From: Lepidurus packardi
Taxonomy: Eukaryota > Arthropoda > Branchiopoda > Notostraca > Triopsidae
Direction of reading: 5' to 3'
DNA: 64,000 nucleotides
NCBI GenBank assembly: GCA_023053545.1
Contig: JAKZAN010000005.1
Span: 4,216,001 to 4,280,000 of the forward strand
Position 1 is the stretch's first letter. Every line of letters begins with the position of its first letter. Below, piece by piece: positions 36,101 through 48,906 of this stretch. The notes beneath the pieces were generated by a model, which saw only the letters and a program-made list of their open reading frames with translations, was not told the origin of the DNA and ran no database searches. Made by a program: the position numbers and the translations under genes.

Positions 36101-39100
36101 TCTGACGATACACGTTTACGTATGCTGTAGAGTCCCTCTTACGTCTTCCTCATAATATATGCACACGTAGGGCCTATGGAACTTAGCCCTGTATAGTCCA
36201 GCACAGCATTTACATAAACGCATTGCTGTGAACCATTTCTGACTCGCCGTATTGGACGCTGTATACTTTGTCACAATGGAAGGTGTTCTGGTCTCCTCGG
36301 TAGGAATGAGGAAGAAAAACAGCGAGGTAAAAGGGTTCGGAGTTGTGAGGTACTCTTTGGAAAAAGACCTTGCTTATGCAGTGAGTGACAAGGTGAAGCA
36401 ATGATGGGTGAAGCACCCCAAGTTCGCTTCACGCTCTCCCTTGGGCTTCCATACATCGCCAGCAATGAGGCACAGAGGCAGGGGACCACCCTCATGGCGA
36501 TCAATACAATACATCTGCCCAACACGGGTGATATAGTGTACTGTAGAGCTGAAACTAGCTCTCCGGCGCCCCACTTTTTAGCAGTCGAGTTCTTAAGGGA
36601 GACACGGGAACGAAAAAAAAAGAGAGAAAGAGAGGGAAAAATATGAGTGGTGCGTAAACACAGTGGCTAATACTGGTGTTGGCGGTGAATCATCTTCTTG
36701 GCAAACATAATTTTTCTCTTTTTCCTCTCTAATGAGAACGAAGAGCAGGCCTCCAATATCGTATGAGGCCCAAGGAGATAAGACATGGAAGGTGCATGAC
36801 GAGTAGGAGGTTAATCGGATTGGTGTGGGACTTTGGAACGTATAACGGTAGCGAACAACGGACTTGGTTTTTTTCAACCTTCTTCGTCAGTCTTCCGTCA
36901 TCTCATTACGGGCATTGTAAGTAGTCTGTGGTGTATACATGCTCAAGTAGCTACGGATTTCTGCTCACTATAACAAATACGGTTCTAGTTTGGGCTCCCT
37001 GTCGTCTTTGTTCAAGAGACAGAAAGAGGGAAGAACGTGTAATGCCACATCCACAGCCTTACGATTCCTTTTCAAAATTGGCCCTGTTAGTATAGGCTTA
37101 TAGAATTCAGGATTTGGCCCTATATGGTATCCATCTTCACGGGGCAGACAAATTTATTATATATATTTTATAGAGGAAGGAAAAAACATCCGACAGCAGG
37201 AACTTCCCACGATTACTTCGAAAGGAAAAGGATAATGGAGGTCATTTACTAGTGAGAATCTGATCTGTTGTTGGTTTGTTGCTATCCTTCATCCCTAGTA
37301 TCTTCCCCAGAATGATGGATAGTAACAGTCAACAATGAAAAGAAGGAATCCCGAGCGGCAGATCCAATTAACGGAAGTTACCTTTAATGACTGCTGTGTG
37401 GTGTAAATAATTTCCCTGGTGCTATCTGTCTTCTTTTCTGGCCAAAGGGAACTGTCTTATTTTTTATTTTTTTGTAGGACAGGCCAAGACTGGTTCGTAT
37501 ACATACTTTTTTGGTCGATTTTTAGGACATTTCAGAGACAAACATCGGGAGAACGGAGAGAAATGCACAGACGAGTTTTTTTTATTATTTTTTCTTTACT
37601 TTAAAAGCAAGGAATATAGGTAAGCGGAGGTCTTATTGGCATCTGGTAATCCCCAAAGCATAACAAAAGAGTATGAAACAGGGGGGCACGAGTTCCTTTG
37701 TTATGTGTGTGTCACCATGACAACCCTCGATTTCCAAGGAGGTACCCAAAACTCCTTCAGTCGCTCTTCGTCTTCATTCCCCAAGACTTAATGGCGGGAG
37801 GTTAAGACCAAGCCGACCTAACTCCGTGGGCTTGGGTTCTCCCTGGCACGCTTACGTCAGTCTATCCTACACGGGGTGAAGACAAGCTTCACGGGATCCC
37901 TGACAAGCTAGACGTATGGACACGCCTCGAAAAACGCGAAACCTCGCTTTGTATTTCCCAACTGATGACGCGCGCTCAAAATGTTCTAAAGCGTTGTCAT
38001 GGAAATTCCGTATTCCTTGCTCCGAGAGTTAAGACAAAGCAAAATAAGGGATTCTTAGAAAAATGGGTTTACCCACAAATCCCATCAAAATTCATTAGGA
38101 TCTTACTAGCAAGATATCTCAGCCTCTTGGTGGGTGTCTACTGTATACATAAGGAACACAAAAATTGTAAGACTCTTACTTCCGCTGAAAGGCTGGGAAT
38201 GTTTGTTCAGCCATCTCTCACTTGGCTTAATCCTTTAATCTGTCCAAGTCCAAAGATTTTCCAGCATCTTCCTCTAACGGTATTTGCAACCGGCTTAGAC
38301 AACTTTTTGTTACTTTTGTGGCATTTTACTTTTACCCCGCTGTGTTGAGAGACGGCCCTTATTAGCTTCTATGGCGGGAGTAAAAGTCGGGCACGGCGAG
38401 GGCAGACTCTTAATGACACCATCCTCCCAAAGTCTTGAAGATTTAATGAACCATGAAGCTTTGAAGTGAGCCCATTTTCTTGCTGTTTCAAAATAAAATA
38501 GTTAAATTTTTATTGGGTACCAAGCTCCCCACATAGCTCGCTCCACAAATTACGTCTGTACCTTACTGACTTACATGCATTTCTTGGGTGTGTATGTATA
38601 TACAGGTCGATGCGGGTCGGAAAGTCCGTGCGATCAATTGTGTATCGAACTCCATGACGGGACTTTCGAGTGCGATTGCCAGCTCGGATTCTATTTGCAG
38701 CCCAATGGATACACATGCATACGTAAGCGAATTCTTTCTATTCACTTTTTTTCTTAGCTGCTCGGGAATTCTGGGAGCTTGATAACTTATGAGAATTGTT
38801 GCCAAGCTTGTAACACTCAGAATACAGGAAAGTTCAACATTTTTTGTTTTTCTCGAAGATGGGGCTTTTGTTTCTTTTAACCCTGAGTCGCAACTATGTT
38901 TCTTTTGTGCTTGAAATCTCAAAAGACAGAAAAACCCAAACAGGAAGCCTCCTAACACCGGTCTTATACAAAAGTAGGTACTTTAGCAGAGGTGAAGGAA
39001 TTATGGAATAGCCTTCTGGATATTTTCTTTTCTTGATCTTTTTTTTCCAGGAGGCAGGGAAGAAAAATAAACATACCAGGGGGAGTAATTTACGAGGTCT

Positions 39101-42100
39101 TATTTCTAGGAGGACTTCTTTCGTTTTTCCCTTTTGTTGCACTACAAGCAGATCTTTTTACAAAAGTCTGCTTGTAGGTGGGAGGTAAGGGAGGGAGGTG
39201 AGGGAGGTAAGGGAGGGGTATACTCCTACCAAGGTTTCCTGTCAAGATGCGCTCTAATGAAAGACGTCTCTGGAGATAGTACGCTTCCTTGCTCTGTGTT
39301 TGTTTTCTATTTGGGTCTTAACGCCAGGCCGGATCTAGAATCTGCTTCTCTAGCTCTACAGTTGCATTATTTTCGAAAGATCCTGACTAGACAAAGAAAG
39401 GCGAAACTTGTCTGTGAAATTGCCATGCAAACCATGGCTTCATGTATACTAGCAACGAATTTCTCTGAGGAATTCGTATAAAAGAATTCGTATTTTTTTG
39501 TTTTGTTTTTTACTTTATCTTCCCTGCTTTTTCAATAATCTTGTTCTCAAAATCGCTTTTCTTCCCTCAAACACGACCATCGTCAAACAGCTGGGACAGG
39601 CAAAGAATCGAACGGAGAAGAAATCGACGTGTTGTATTTAGCCGAAGCATCACTCACTGCCAAGGATGCTGATCCCGGTCATGTCCATCCCAGCCTAACG
39701 TTTTCAGACTACCAGGACGATCAACCTCAACGACAGGAAGGCACGCCCATTGACACGCCTGTCAACCCATCAATAATCACGCCCAAAGCACCGGCCGTTC
39801 CAGCGGCGACACTTGGCAAAGATGAGGATTCCGAAGACGACATAGATAACGAAGAGGAGAGTGACGACGAAAAACAAAACGAAGAAGCGGTTGACCAAAG
39901 AGTAGCAGACGATTGTCTTGAAAAATGTGGTACTGGCAGATGTAAAGAGCAAAATGTCGGACAACACGGTTGTCAGTGCCCATTAGGATTCAAGGAAGAC
40001 GACTGCCAAACACGTATGTCGTCCGAAATCATTTCCTTTTCCATCAGCGAGTCCTTTTTTAATGCTTGTTTCACGTGGTTTATGGGTATTTTCACTGTCG
40101 TTTATACGCACAGGCGATGTTGAATCCGGTCGTTTCCCTCGTTTCCATGGCGGGATTGGAAAACGGAGAAGTTACTTGGCTTTCGCTCCTTTAAGAGTCG
40201 CTTATCGGGACTTGGATTTGTTGCTCGAATTTCACCCGGACGCTCCGGATGGTGTTTTGTTGGTATCGGGTGAACGCGAGGACTTGTCTGGGGATTACGT
40301 GGCTCTTTTACTCCGAAACGGACACTTAGAATTCAGGTGAGCTATGAAAAGAAATACGGTCTTTCCTTTGAGAACGAAAGATTTTCCCGTCCTTCTTCCC
40401 TTTCTCGTTTGTAAGACTTGCAATGCAATGCCAAAAGCGTCAACGTCTGAAGCAAAGGGAGGTAGAGAAATGTATCCAAGATTGGATAGACCTATAGGGC
40501 TTTGGTTGGTGAAAAATTATTCTTATATAGAGGAATGCTTCGCTAAACACAGCTACCTTATTTGCCTCTCTCTCTCTATAGCTCCACCTTTTTAAGGCTC
40601 GTAAAACGTAGCAGTATACTTTGCCTGCATTCTGAACAAATATGATAATTGACCCATCTGGAAAATTGGCTAAGCAAAATAGGCTACATTTTGACGTTTG
40701 CTTCGCATACTAAAAAAGGATTGACTTTTTGTAGATTTGATTGCGGGTCAGGTACTGGGATTTTACGATCCGCGGAGCCAGTTCGTCTGCATCATTGGAA
40801 TCGCGTTCATGTGGAGAGACATGGCTGGGAAGCCCATTTGCAGCTTAACCACGGTCATTATATCAAAAGCAAGTCACAGGTTAGTACCCTATCCCGAAAA
40901 CGTTTAGGACAAGAGAGCGCGAGAAGGGGGACAATTGGGGGGTAAATTAGTTCCTAAAGAGACTTCGTCGAGCTTTCACTGGTTCTTAGAAACACCCAAG
41001 TTACGTGCAGCTTCTGAATTTGTAGGGCGTCTTTTCACGTATTACGTTTCGAAAACCCTTATTCGTGGGAGATTTGGGGAATATGACAGCTGGAGTAGGC
41101 AAACTGTCGTTGCCTGACAACAGTACCGGATTTCGCGGATGCATTAAGCAATTAAAGGTCAACCGACGTGAGTATGACCTCCGGTTTGGTCCCTTGGGCG
41201 ACGCTATAGAAGGCGGAGATATTAGTAAGAGAGAAAATGTTTTTGTTTTTTTTAAATTGGCTTTAATGTTTAAAAATATCTTTGAAACGACCCAGGTGAT
41301 TGTGACACTGAGCTGTGCAGCAGTTCTCCGTGTTTACACGGCGGCAAGTGTATGTCTGCGCCCGGTACTAGTCGAGGGATCACTTGTCTTTGCCCTTTGG
41401 GTTTCCTAGGCGAGTTTTGCGAAACTCCCGTTGATTTGCAAGTAAGTTTTCGTTTTGGGATCTGTTCCGATAAAGGAAAGAAAAACATTTCAAATGTATG
41501 TTTTTAGGTACCATCCTTCAACGGGTCTTCGCACCTTCGTTACGGAGGTCCTGAACCTGTCGCTGCACTTTTTCTCGATTTGGAATTAAGTATCCAGCCC
41601 AAGTCTGACAACGGCTTGTTATTATTCAGTGGACGTGCGTCGCGTGAGTTGGAAAGGGATGAAGCTAGTCAGGATTTTTTTGCGCTTTTGCTCCGAAATG
41701 GTTACGTGGAATTCGTTTTTGACTTGGGTTCTGGTGAATGCTTCCTCAAGTAAGAAATAGAAAAAAAGGGGAAAAAATCCTCAATTTTCTCCTCTGCGTG
41801 CTCTGGATGGAAAGCTATCAAGAAAGATAGACAAGTCATTTATATCTGTGTCGTAATGTTCCAACAGGAGCCCCGAACGCTTGCCACTAGGTGATTGGCA
41901 TAAAATCCGTGTCACGCGAACTGGGAGAGAAGCGCTACTCAAGATTGAGGGCCAGCATCCAGTCGTCAATATTGCTCCTGGGGCTTTTACGCAAATGACA
42001 CTATCGCCTTGGTTATATCTAGGAGGTTTGCCTTCGGTGACATTGCTACCTGCGTCATTGAACATGAACTGGGGTTTCACTGGCTGCGTCCAAAAGGTAA

Positions 42101-43165
42101 ATAACATAAAAATACGATGTTTTGGGGGAAGTCGAGCTAATCACAAGTTTTGGCATGCTGGGTCGCAAAGCTTGTGGTTAATGAGAAGAACATCCGATTG
42201 TTGTCGTCCGCACTCTCCGGATTGAATGTGGAAGGTTGTAATAGCCATCGTTGTGGTATTGAGACGCCTTGTGGGAATATGGGCCGCTGCGTACCCAACG
42301 CCACGGAATACCAATGTTCTTGCCCTATTGGATGGTACGGACCCGCTTGTGACCAGGAGTGGAACATGCAACAACCTATGGTACCTCGCTTCAGTGGCAA
42401 CAGCTTTTTGCATTTCGCCGGACAGCGCATTGATGAACAGTTAAGATAGAGTTATTTAATCAAAGTACACCATTGTAAAAGCGTTTTTGTTTTAATTCAA
42501 TGTTATCTGCATTCAGTGAAAAGTTACCTAATTCTATTTCTCACATTTGTTGCAGTTTAAATGGACATGACCTCATGTTAAGTTTGCGTTTCAAAACAAC
42601 TCAAGCCGGAGGATTGCTAATGTGGACGGGTCGGAAGGACCGACAGGACTCGAACTGGCTTTCGCTTAGTTTATTGGATGGAAGATTGCAGTTGCGCTAT
42701 AATTTGGGGTCTGGGGCTGTCACGATATGGAATAATAGCACGAGTCGCGTGGATGATGGCTTATGGCATCGTGTTCAGGTCGTAAGGTAAGAAAAAAGGA
42801 GAAGAAGAGCTTAAAAAAATATAAAAGTTTGCTAAAACGACCTAACTCGCTTAAAACAAGGCGAGAGCAAGCGGGATGGCTTAGCGTCGATGATGGAGCC
42901 CCAGTGGGTGACGCAGCTCCTGGAATTCGGCGGTTCCTTGACGTCAATACCGGACTGTATATAGGTAAGACTGTTTAAGGTAATGCTTGAACAAATAATC
43001 TTCAAGAACAGTATGTACTTTGCAGGAGGAATTGACTCTGAGTTTCTTATTGGACGAGAACAAGAAGGCCTGATAGGATGTGTTGCAGATGTACTCGTTG
43101 GCAGCGTTCGGTTACGACTAGTGCAAGATGCAGCAGACGGCAGCAATATCGCACCTTGTCCTTAG
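33113..43165 (+). CDS. Secreted EGF/laminin-G protein (agrin/pikachurin/perlecan type)
   Basis: Thirteen exons: 33113-33236, 38606-38722, 39591-40013, 40114-40336, 40735-40879, 41026-41224, 41296-41441, 41508-41749, 41868-42096, 42171-42439, 42556-42786, 42861-42964 and 43026-43165; 863 residues. Domain order is signal peptide, EGF (about 43-80), acidic Pro-rich linker, EGF (about 186-220), laminin G 1, EGF, laminin G 2, EGF and laminin G 3. The alternating EGF-LamG tail matches the C-termini of agrin, pikachurin (EGFLAM) and perlecan, which bind dystroglycan or other receptors. FN3, follistatin and Ig domains are absent from this model, though the 5.4-kb first intron could hide alternative exons. 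It is likely an extracellular-matrix ligand. Which vertebrate gene is orthologous cannot be settled by eye. Confidence 0.85.
34640..35060 (-). other. GC-richer segment with two open minus frames in intron 1
   Basis: Inside the first intron of the EGF/LamG gene. Two overlapping minus-strand ORFs of about 95 codons (34658-34945 and 34762-35052) occur in sequence visibly richer in G and C than its surroundings. No family is recognised. It could be a repeat fragment, an alternative promoter or an antisense transcript. Confidence 0.25.
39142..39220 (+). repeat. Hairpin next to a G-rich quadruplex-type tract
   Basis: CTACAAGCAGA (39142-39152) pairs exactly with 39167-39177, and the stem extends inward by CTTTT/AAAAG with one bulged base. 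It is followed at once by G-runs of three or four at 39180-39218 with short spacers. Both lie in intron 2 of the EGF/LamG gene. Confidence 0.7.
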
Positions 43166-44009
43166 TGCATACCACTTCGCTCTGCTCTTTCACTCTGTCT
43201 CTTTTTCTTACAGCAGCTTTCGTTAAGGGAATAGTGTCATCGAAACTCCCTGATATCTTAGTTCCTATATATTTAACCTAGCCCCACTTAGCCCGTTTCA
43301 GTTGAACCCAGTCACATAAGTGAACCTTACACGCTGCAATGCCGTGTCACGTGGAGTGTCGTCAAAAGAAAATGGTTTCTTCGCCTTGGCTAGGATTTGC
43401 GCAAGTTTTACGAGTAAGGAAAGGTGCCTGATTATGCAAAACGAGGAATCCACGGAGACGGGACATATCAGGGCAGGGGAGAGCCGTACAGGGGATACAT
43501 TTACCGTAAAAAAAGAATGTTTAGCCTGCAAATGTGTGTTGCACGTCTTAGAAAGCATAAGAGCTTTAGTGAAGGCGTATAAAGCTATAACTTGTCAAAT
43601 CTTCATTACTGATCAAAAATGTTTTTTGTTTTGCTATAAGGTTTAAAAAAATTGTGTGCCTCGTTTTTTCAATGATAGAGAAAAAGCTAACGTTCACAAT
43701 CACAAGTCTATTAGACTTCTTTTTCTCTTGCCCGAAGTGAATTCGAAATACCAATAGTCAGCAGTTTTGTGCAGTGGCAATCCTATTTTCATTACCTTAT
43801 AGATAACTTGATGTCACTTTGTACAAAGCACCGTCATACAAGTACGGCAAATTTTTGTAAAAAATCATCAAAAGGAGCTTCACTGACATTTCCAGAGTGT
43901 TAAGGTTCAAGGGGCTTGCAAGATATGTATTTATATTCAAAACCTATGCTTCTGGAATGCCAAATACCAATATATACAAACACAAGGCCCAATTTAAAAC
44001 TCGCGAAAA
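43166..44009. other. Convergent intergenic region
   Basis: Lies between the 3' ends of the EGF/LamG gene (plus) and BET1 (minus). A 108-codon plus ORF at 43320-43646 shows no domain; I see nothing else. Confidence 0.5.
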
Positions 44010-44539
44010 CTACCGGAATTTCAAAACTAACCATAAGAAAATTAAAGCGGCAAAGGAGAAAAGGACGACGTAAAGAATATGGCAGTTATACCCCCTTTTA
44101 CTGAGTAAAATAACTCTTCTCATAGTAGACTGTAGAATTCCATCGCCTTTATCGAACTCATCATCCTATCGATATACCACACAGCTTTAAATATTTTTTC
44201 AGCCAAAGGTATTATAAAATTATCATACCATTTCGCTTAAGAAGCCATTCTGGGCTCTAACTTCTGTTCCAATATCGATGCTAAGCTATATAAGAAACAA
44301 TTATTTCTCAAGTAGAAAGCTACAAAGGTACTATTACACTTTTTAATGCATTGATTTTATATTTTAACTCTTCAGTAAGTGAATCGTTCTGTTCCTGCAA
44401 CTCGTGCTTTGCTCCATTGCGATCGGTTTGTGGCTCTAATGGTGCGTAGCCATAACCGGAACCTAGTTAAACATACGTCTCTTAATTGTCTTTATTATTT
44501 TTTCAAAAGCATACCTGTATATGCCTGTGCCCTCCTCAT
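44010..44539 (-). CDS. BET1: BET1 homolog, Golgi vesicle SNARE
   Basis: Four small exons on the minus strand: 44539-44515, 44462-44338, 44285-44229 and 44165-44010, giving 120 residues, close to the roughly 118 of human BET1. It begins MRRAQAYT, then SGYGYAPLE, the SNARE helix EELKYKINALKSLSIDIGTE followed by VRAQNGFLSEMDDEFD, a short linker, and a C-terminal membrane anchor (ILYVVLFSFAALIFLWLVLKFR). BET1 is a Qc-SNARE that pairs with syntaxin 5, GOSR2 and SEC22B for ER-to-Golgi fusion. No exon is long enough to appear as a sizeable ORF. It is divergently arranged with AATF, about 1.2 kb away. Confidence 0.92.
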
Positions 44540-45723
44540 TCCGTCAAAATTTTCCTAACAACTTGGCTGATGTAAGGATTATTTAGCCATTTGTTTGTAT
44601 TTACCCTAGTATTGTGATACAAGCGCCACTTGGCGGGTTTTACAGAAGGCACAGGAGATGAAACTTCTTCTTCTTCTTTGTGTTGTTATAGACGACAGGC
44701 GAATCGTCATCGCATCGTCGTCTGCAGCATTCCCAATTGATGTCGCTGTCTACTCCTTCTGTCTTCCCTGGTCCACGCACGAATTTACATAATTTAATTG
44801 GAATGGGCGTGCCAAAGAAAGTGCATGTTATGAAAAGGTGATAGAGTTTAGACCATCACCGAGCCGATTACTTAGATGAGATCAACTAGCCCTGTTATTC
44901 TTATGGAGATGAAACTTTGATCATATATACATGTAGGGCAATGCTGCGGTGCGTGCGGGAAGGGTGGCGCAGTCGTAGAATTGGCCACAGCAATGGAGAG
45001 TCTTGTTTACAATTTTCTACGTTTCCATGGTTTTGCTTTTGTAGCGCTTGGTTCAAACAATGTTTAGGATTCCATGAGAAACTGGTGTGAAAGTGCTCCT
45101 TCCCAGGTTATAATAAAGAGAGGGAAAAGGGAAGAATATAGCCTTTCATATGAACGTTACTTTTCATATGTAATATTTTTTTTTATAAATAACTATTCCT
45201 AACAAGTATCTATGGTCTAACGTAGAATTGCTTGGGCAATGGAAAAAGGTTGTAAGGAATCCGAGTCCAAAACGAAGTCAAAGGATTTGTTCGGCCCATT
45301 TTTTTCCCGTCTGAACTTATTCACAGTAATTTCAAATAGGTTTATACTACGAATTAGCTTATAAGACGAAAGGAATTATGTGGCATGCAAGTCTCCCTAG
45401 CAAAGTTTCATAAAGCGCGCCTAGATTTGGCCGCAACAACGGCGGCTGAGTTTGAGTTAAGTCGAGCACAGCCGTCCACATAGCAATGCCCTATCTATAG
45501 TATATATGATCAAAGAGACGAAATGCTAACGGTGCTGCCTTTTGGCGGGTTTCGTTGAAGTTTCACTCAAGACGAGGTAGACCAGCAGTTCAAGTTGGAC
45601 GAGCGGACTCCAAGCATTTCCACGTGTTGACTTGCTTTACAGAACATAAATGCTTTTTGCTAAATCGTGTTAAAAGAAAAGTCCCGATTTTCTTATGTTT
45701 TATTACGGCATCGTTACGGTATA
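44540..45723. other. Divergent intergenic region between BET1 and AATF
   Basis: Shared upstream region of two housekeeping genes, possibly a bidirectional promoter. A minus-strand open stretch at 44640-44855 reads like coding sequence with a CC...RRRC cysteine cluster but has no start codon. Confidence 0.5.
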
Positions 45724-47531
45724 ATGTTTCAAAGAAAACAGTCCTTATCTGAAAAACTTGCAGAGCTTGCCGACCCCACTCCACAGTTTTTAGACCCAGA
45801 ACACGAACATGATCAAGGTAAATAGTAAAACCTTTAGTGACGTTGTTAGTTATATGTTTCGCTATTTTCAGATACTCTTGCAAGGGTAGAAGACTTTGAA
45901 GATGAGGTTCAGCAACCAGCTTCAACTCATAAACCGGGACGAAACTTAAGGCACCATGCAGCTGCTCTGCTGAGCACAGATACGAGGTATGCCGGGAAGC
46001 CAGTCTCAAGAAAAAGTCTTGCGCAAGATTCAGAAACCGACGATTCTGGTGCTGGTAGTGAAGACGATGCGACAGACGAAGACTTAGACGAATTGCAAGC
46101 TTTTCGTTCTAAGCTTAGTCTTCATAAGTAAGACTTTTAATCCTAAGTCAGCATATTTACATTAAGGCTTCTTAATTTAGGAAAGAAAACTCCAGCTATG
46201 TAGACGAGGACGATGATGAAGGAAGTGTAGAAGAATCCAGTCAAAGTGAAGAAGTAGAGCAAGAAAGTAATGACGAAGAAGACCTGGAAGAAGAAGAAGA
46301 GAGTGATGTTGAAGGTGACGAAGGCCTGGAAGAAACAGACAATGAAGCGTCGGGGCCTAAAGCATTTTCCTTGGGAAATTTTGACTCTGAATTACAAAAG
46401 GGTCAGGCTGTCCGTAATCAACTTGGTAAAATTAAATCTTAAAAACACAATTTCAATCTAAGTGAACGGAAAACCTTAGGGATTTGGGATCAGTTATTGG
46501 AGTGTCGTATCAAGTGTCAGAAACTGCTGGTTTCCAGCAACAAATTGCCAACTGCAGAATCATACCCAGTGTTTAGTGAACGTGGGGACAAAAATTACAA
46601 AATGACCGTCAGCGCAGCCAAAGATTCATTGCGAGCGATGCTAGATGATTTGCTTGAACTGCAGACGACATTATTAGCAGCCAATCCGCAGACGAGTTAC
46701 GTAGTCACTGGAAAATCACCTCAGGACGGAAGGTAAAAATTTCCTATTTTTCCCTAGAACTTTATTAATTACCTTTTACTTCAGTGATGAAGAAATTCCC
46801 AGTGATACAGAAGACGAAGAGAATAGTTCACAGACTGATGTAAAGCCGCCAAAAAAGCGTCAAAAGCTATCTGAATACGCTGAACTACTGGAAAAGCGCC
46901 ACGAGAACTTTAAAAGGTTTCGCAACCAAGTTCTGACCTTCTGGAATGAAAAAACACGTCTGGGCACCGGGAAGAGCGCCAAGAGCTTTGCCGCCTTCGA
47001 ACAGCCCATTCTTAGCCAAATTGACAGCATATTAGCTGATCGACATCGTATTATAAATCGGACCCGGGTACAGCGTTCTGCTTATCGTATTTTAGGGAAA
47101 TCTACAAATGAGGAAGCTTGCAAAGAAGAAGTGGTAATAATCACTGACTTTTATTCATGGGCATCATGTAATGTTTTGTTTAGGTATCACACGCAGACAA
47201 AGTAAAAGTTGAAGAGGATGAAGAGCCTGAGATTTTCGATGACGATGACTTCTATCATCAGTTACTACGTGAGTTAATAGAGCGAAAAACAACGGACAAT
47301 TCCGATCCTATTTCGATGGGAAGACAGTGGCTGGAAATCCAGAGAATGCGAGCCAAAGCTAAACGTAAAGTGGACACCAAAGCTTCCAAAGGTAGAAAAT
47401 TAAGATACGACGTACATCCCAAGCTGGTGTCGTTCATGGCACCTTATCCTGCTACCGAATGGTCAGATGCTGCCAGAAACGATTTGTTTGCCTCTGTATT
47501 TGGTCGCAGTGGAGATAAAGTGGCACTTTGA
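45724..47531 (+). CDS. AATF: AATF (Che-1/Bfr2/TRB family) nucleolar protein
   Basis: Six exons: 45724-45817, 45872-46127, 46181-46425, 46480-46732, 46785-47133 and 47184-47531; 514 residues, with introns of only 50-54 bp. The N-terminal half is strongly acidic. The AATF-Che1 domain follows ([21 protein letters not shown]), then the C-terminal TRAUB domain with [30 protein letters not shown] and the basic [20 protein letters not shown], all diagnostic. AATF acts in early small-subunit pre-rRNA processing and as an RNA polymerase II-associated cofactor in stress and apoptosis. The start is the first ATG before [18 protein letters not shown]. The gene looks intact. Confidence 0.95.
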
Positions 47532-47778
47532 GTTTATACACCAACTTTTGGGGGCTTTACAGTAAATTTTTTGATGATCTTTCTTTATTTTTTAAGGTTG
47601 GTTAATTGGGAATGAACTGGTAAAAAAAATCGGTTGCATACTTGTAAGTAAAAATGAAGAGACCAAATCTGTTATTATTTAAGTATATTTATAAATATTA
47701 AATAGCGTAAATTTACAGTATTCAATACAAAGTAAGTTGTGGCGGGTTCAAGTCGTCTTCAAGGACAGTATAGCTAAT

Positions 47779-48511
47779 TCAGTTCTTAGGCGAACCGGAT
47801 TTAGTCGTGGTAGTCAACAAAGGACGGAAGCTTGTGGCCCTACAAAATATTATAAAACCAAAATATATGGCAAAATTGGGAGAAACGGGGATTTGTGAGT
47901 ACTTAAAGCCGTGTTCTAGTGTTTTTTTTCCTTTTCGACGATAAGTGCCATGTGCGTGACTTTGCTGAAATGAATGGTTTCTTGGGCGAATGTAGCGATT
48001 GGTTATCCCAGCAGATTGCTTCGTTTGAGCGGATTCTGTAGCACAGTTTGGGGTAACTTCACAAGCCTTCAGAATTCCGGCCGAACCCTTCAGAATTCTG
48101 GCTGTCCGTGGTGTTTTGGTCGGGGGAAATAGGGAAAACTTTGTAATTTGAAGAGCACCCAAATCTTTCGACATAGGCCTGGTAGCACGGCGTGAAGTAA
48201 TAAGGAAGGTATGGCTGAAAGTACAGCTGGTAATTGGATTGATTGTCGGGTTGGTAGTAAGGCTGGTTGTTTGGCTGCTCATTAAGATGCGCAGGATATA
48301 CGAAATTGGCCGGACTAGCAAACATTATAGGAATTACTAGTTGCACTTCAATTAAAAAAATATGATCAGAGTAATCTTCAAGTTGCAATGCTTTGCCAGG
48401 AATAATTGCGCAATAAATGTGTTTGCCCTTTTTATACTTAATGAAATACCTGGGGACAATGAAAAGTAACCTTTCACTAAGTATAGCTTCTTCTCGGAAG
48501 CAATCTTTCAT
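47779..48511 (-). CDS. Candidate Gln/Asn/Tyr-rich protein, model unresolved
   Basis: Two overlapping minus frames are open here: 48511-48059 (150 codons) and 48321-47779 (180 codons). The first contains a Gln/Asn/Tyr-rich stretch (NEQPNNQPYYQPDNQSNYQ) then PYYFTPCYQAYVERFGCSSN, which looks like real coding composition. Plausible acceptors (TTGTCCCCAG about 48450; TTTTGTAGGG about 47840) suggest a spliced gene using parts of both frames, but I could not settle phases. No family is recognised. It may equally be a decayed gene. Confidence 0.3.
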
Positions 48512-48906
48512 ATTTCCGGCACCTAGATAAGTCTGCTATTAATGCTACTATTAATACGTAAACGTACCAGGTCTCTTGTATAAAATTATGACACCAAAAC
48601 AAGTAAACTCTCATGCAAAGAAAAAGTGAAGGGGTTTGAAAAAGATTATTTGCAATTATACAGTAATGCGCATTTTAGTCAGGCTTTTGGTTATTTCATG
48701 TAAGGATATCAATTTTCTTTCTTTTAAACCTTGAAGATAGCTGGATTTTGCATTTGTCAGGGTTTCACATGGGCGGAATCTAATTAGACAGAGAAGCTGG
48801 GTGAAAATAGCGTAAGTATGGTAAGTTCGAAACACATGCACGAACTACGCCGAGTTTCGGGTTAGAAACAGATTGTACTGATTTTTGGTTGGATCCGGTC
48901 CATTCA

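Noticed and set aside
36593..36877. ORFs around a GA-rich tract
   Set aside because: Caused by simple AG-repeat sequence in the intron of the EGF/LamG gene.
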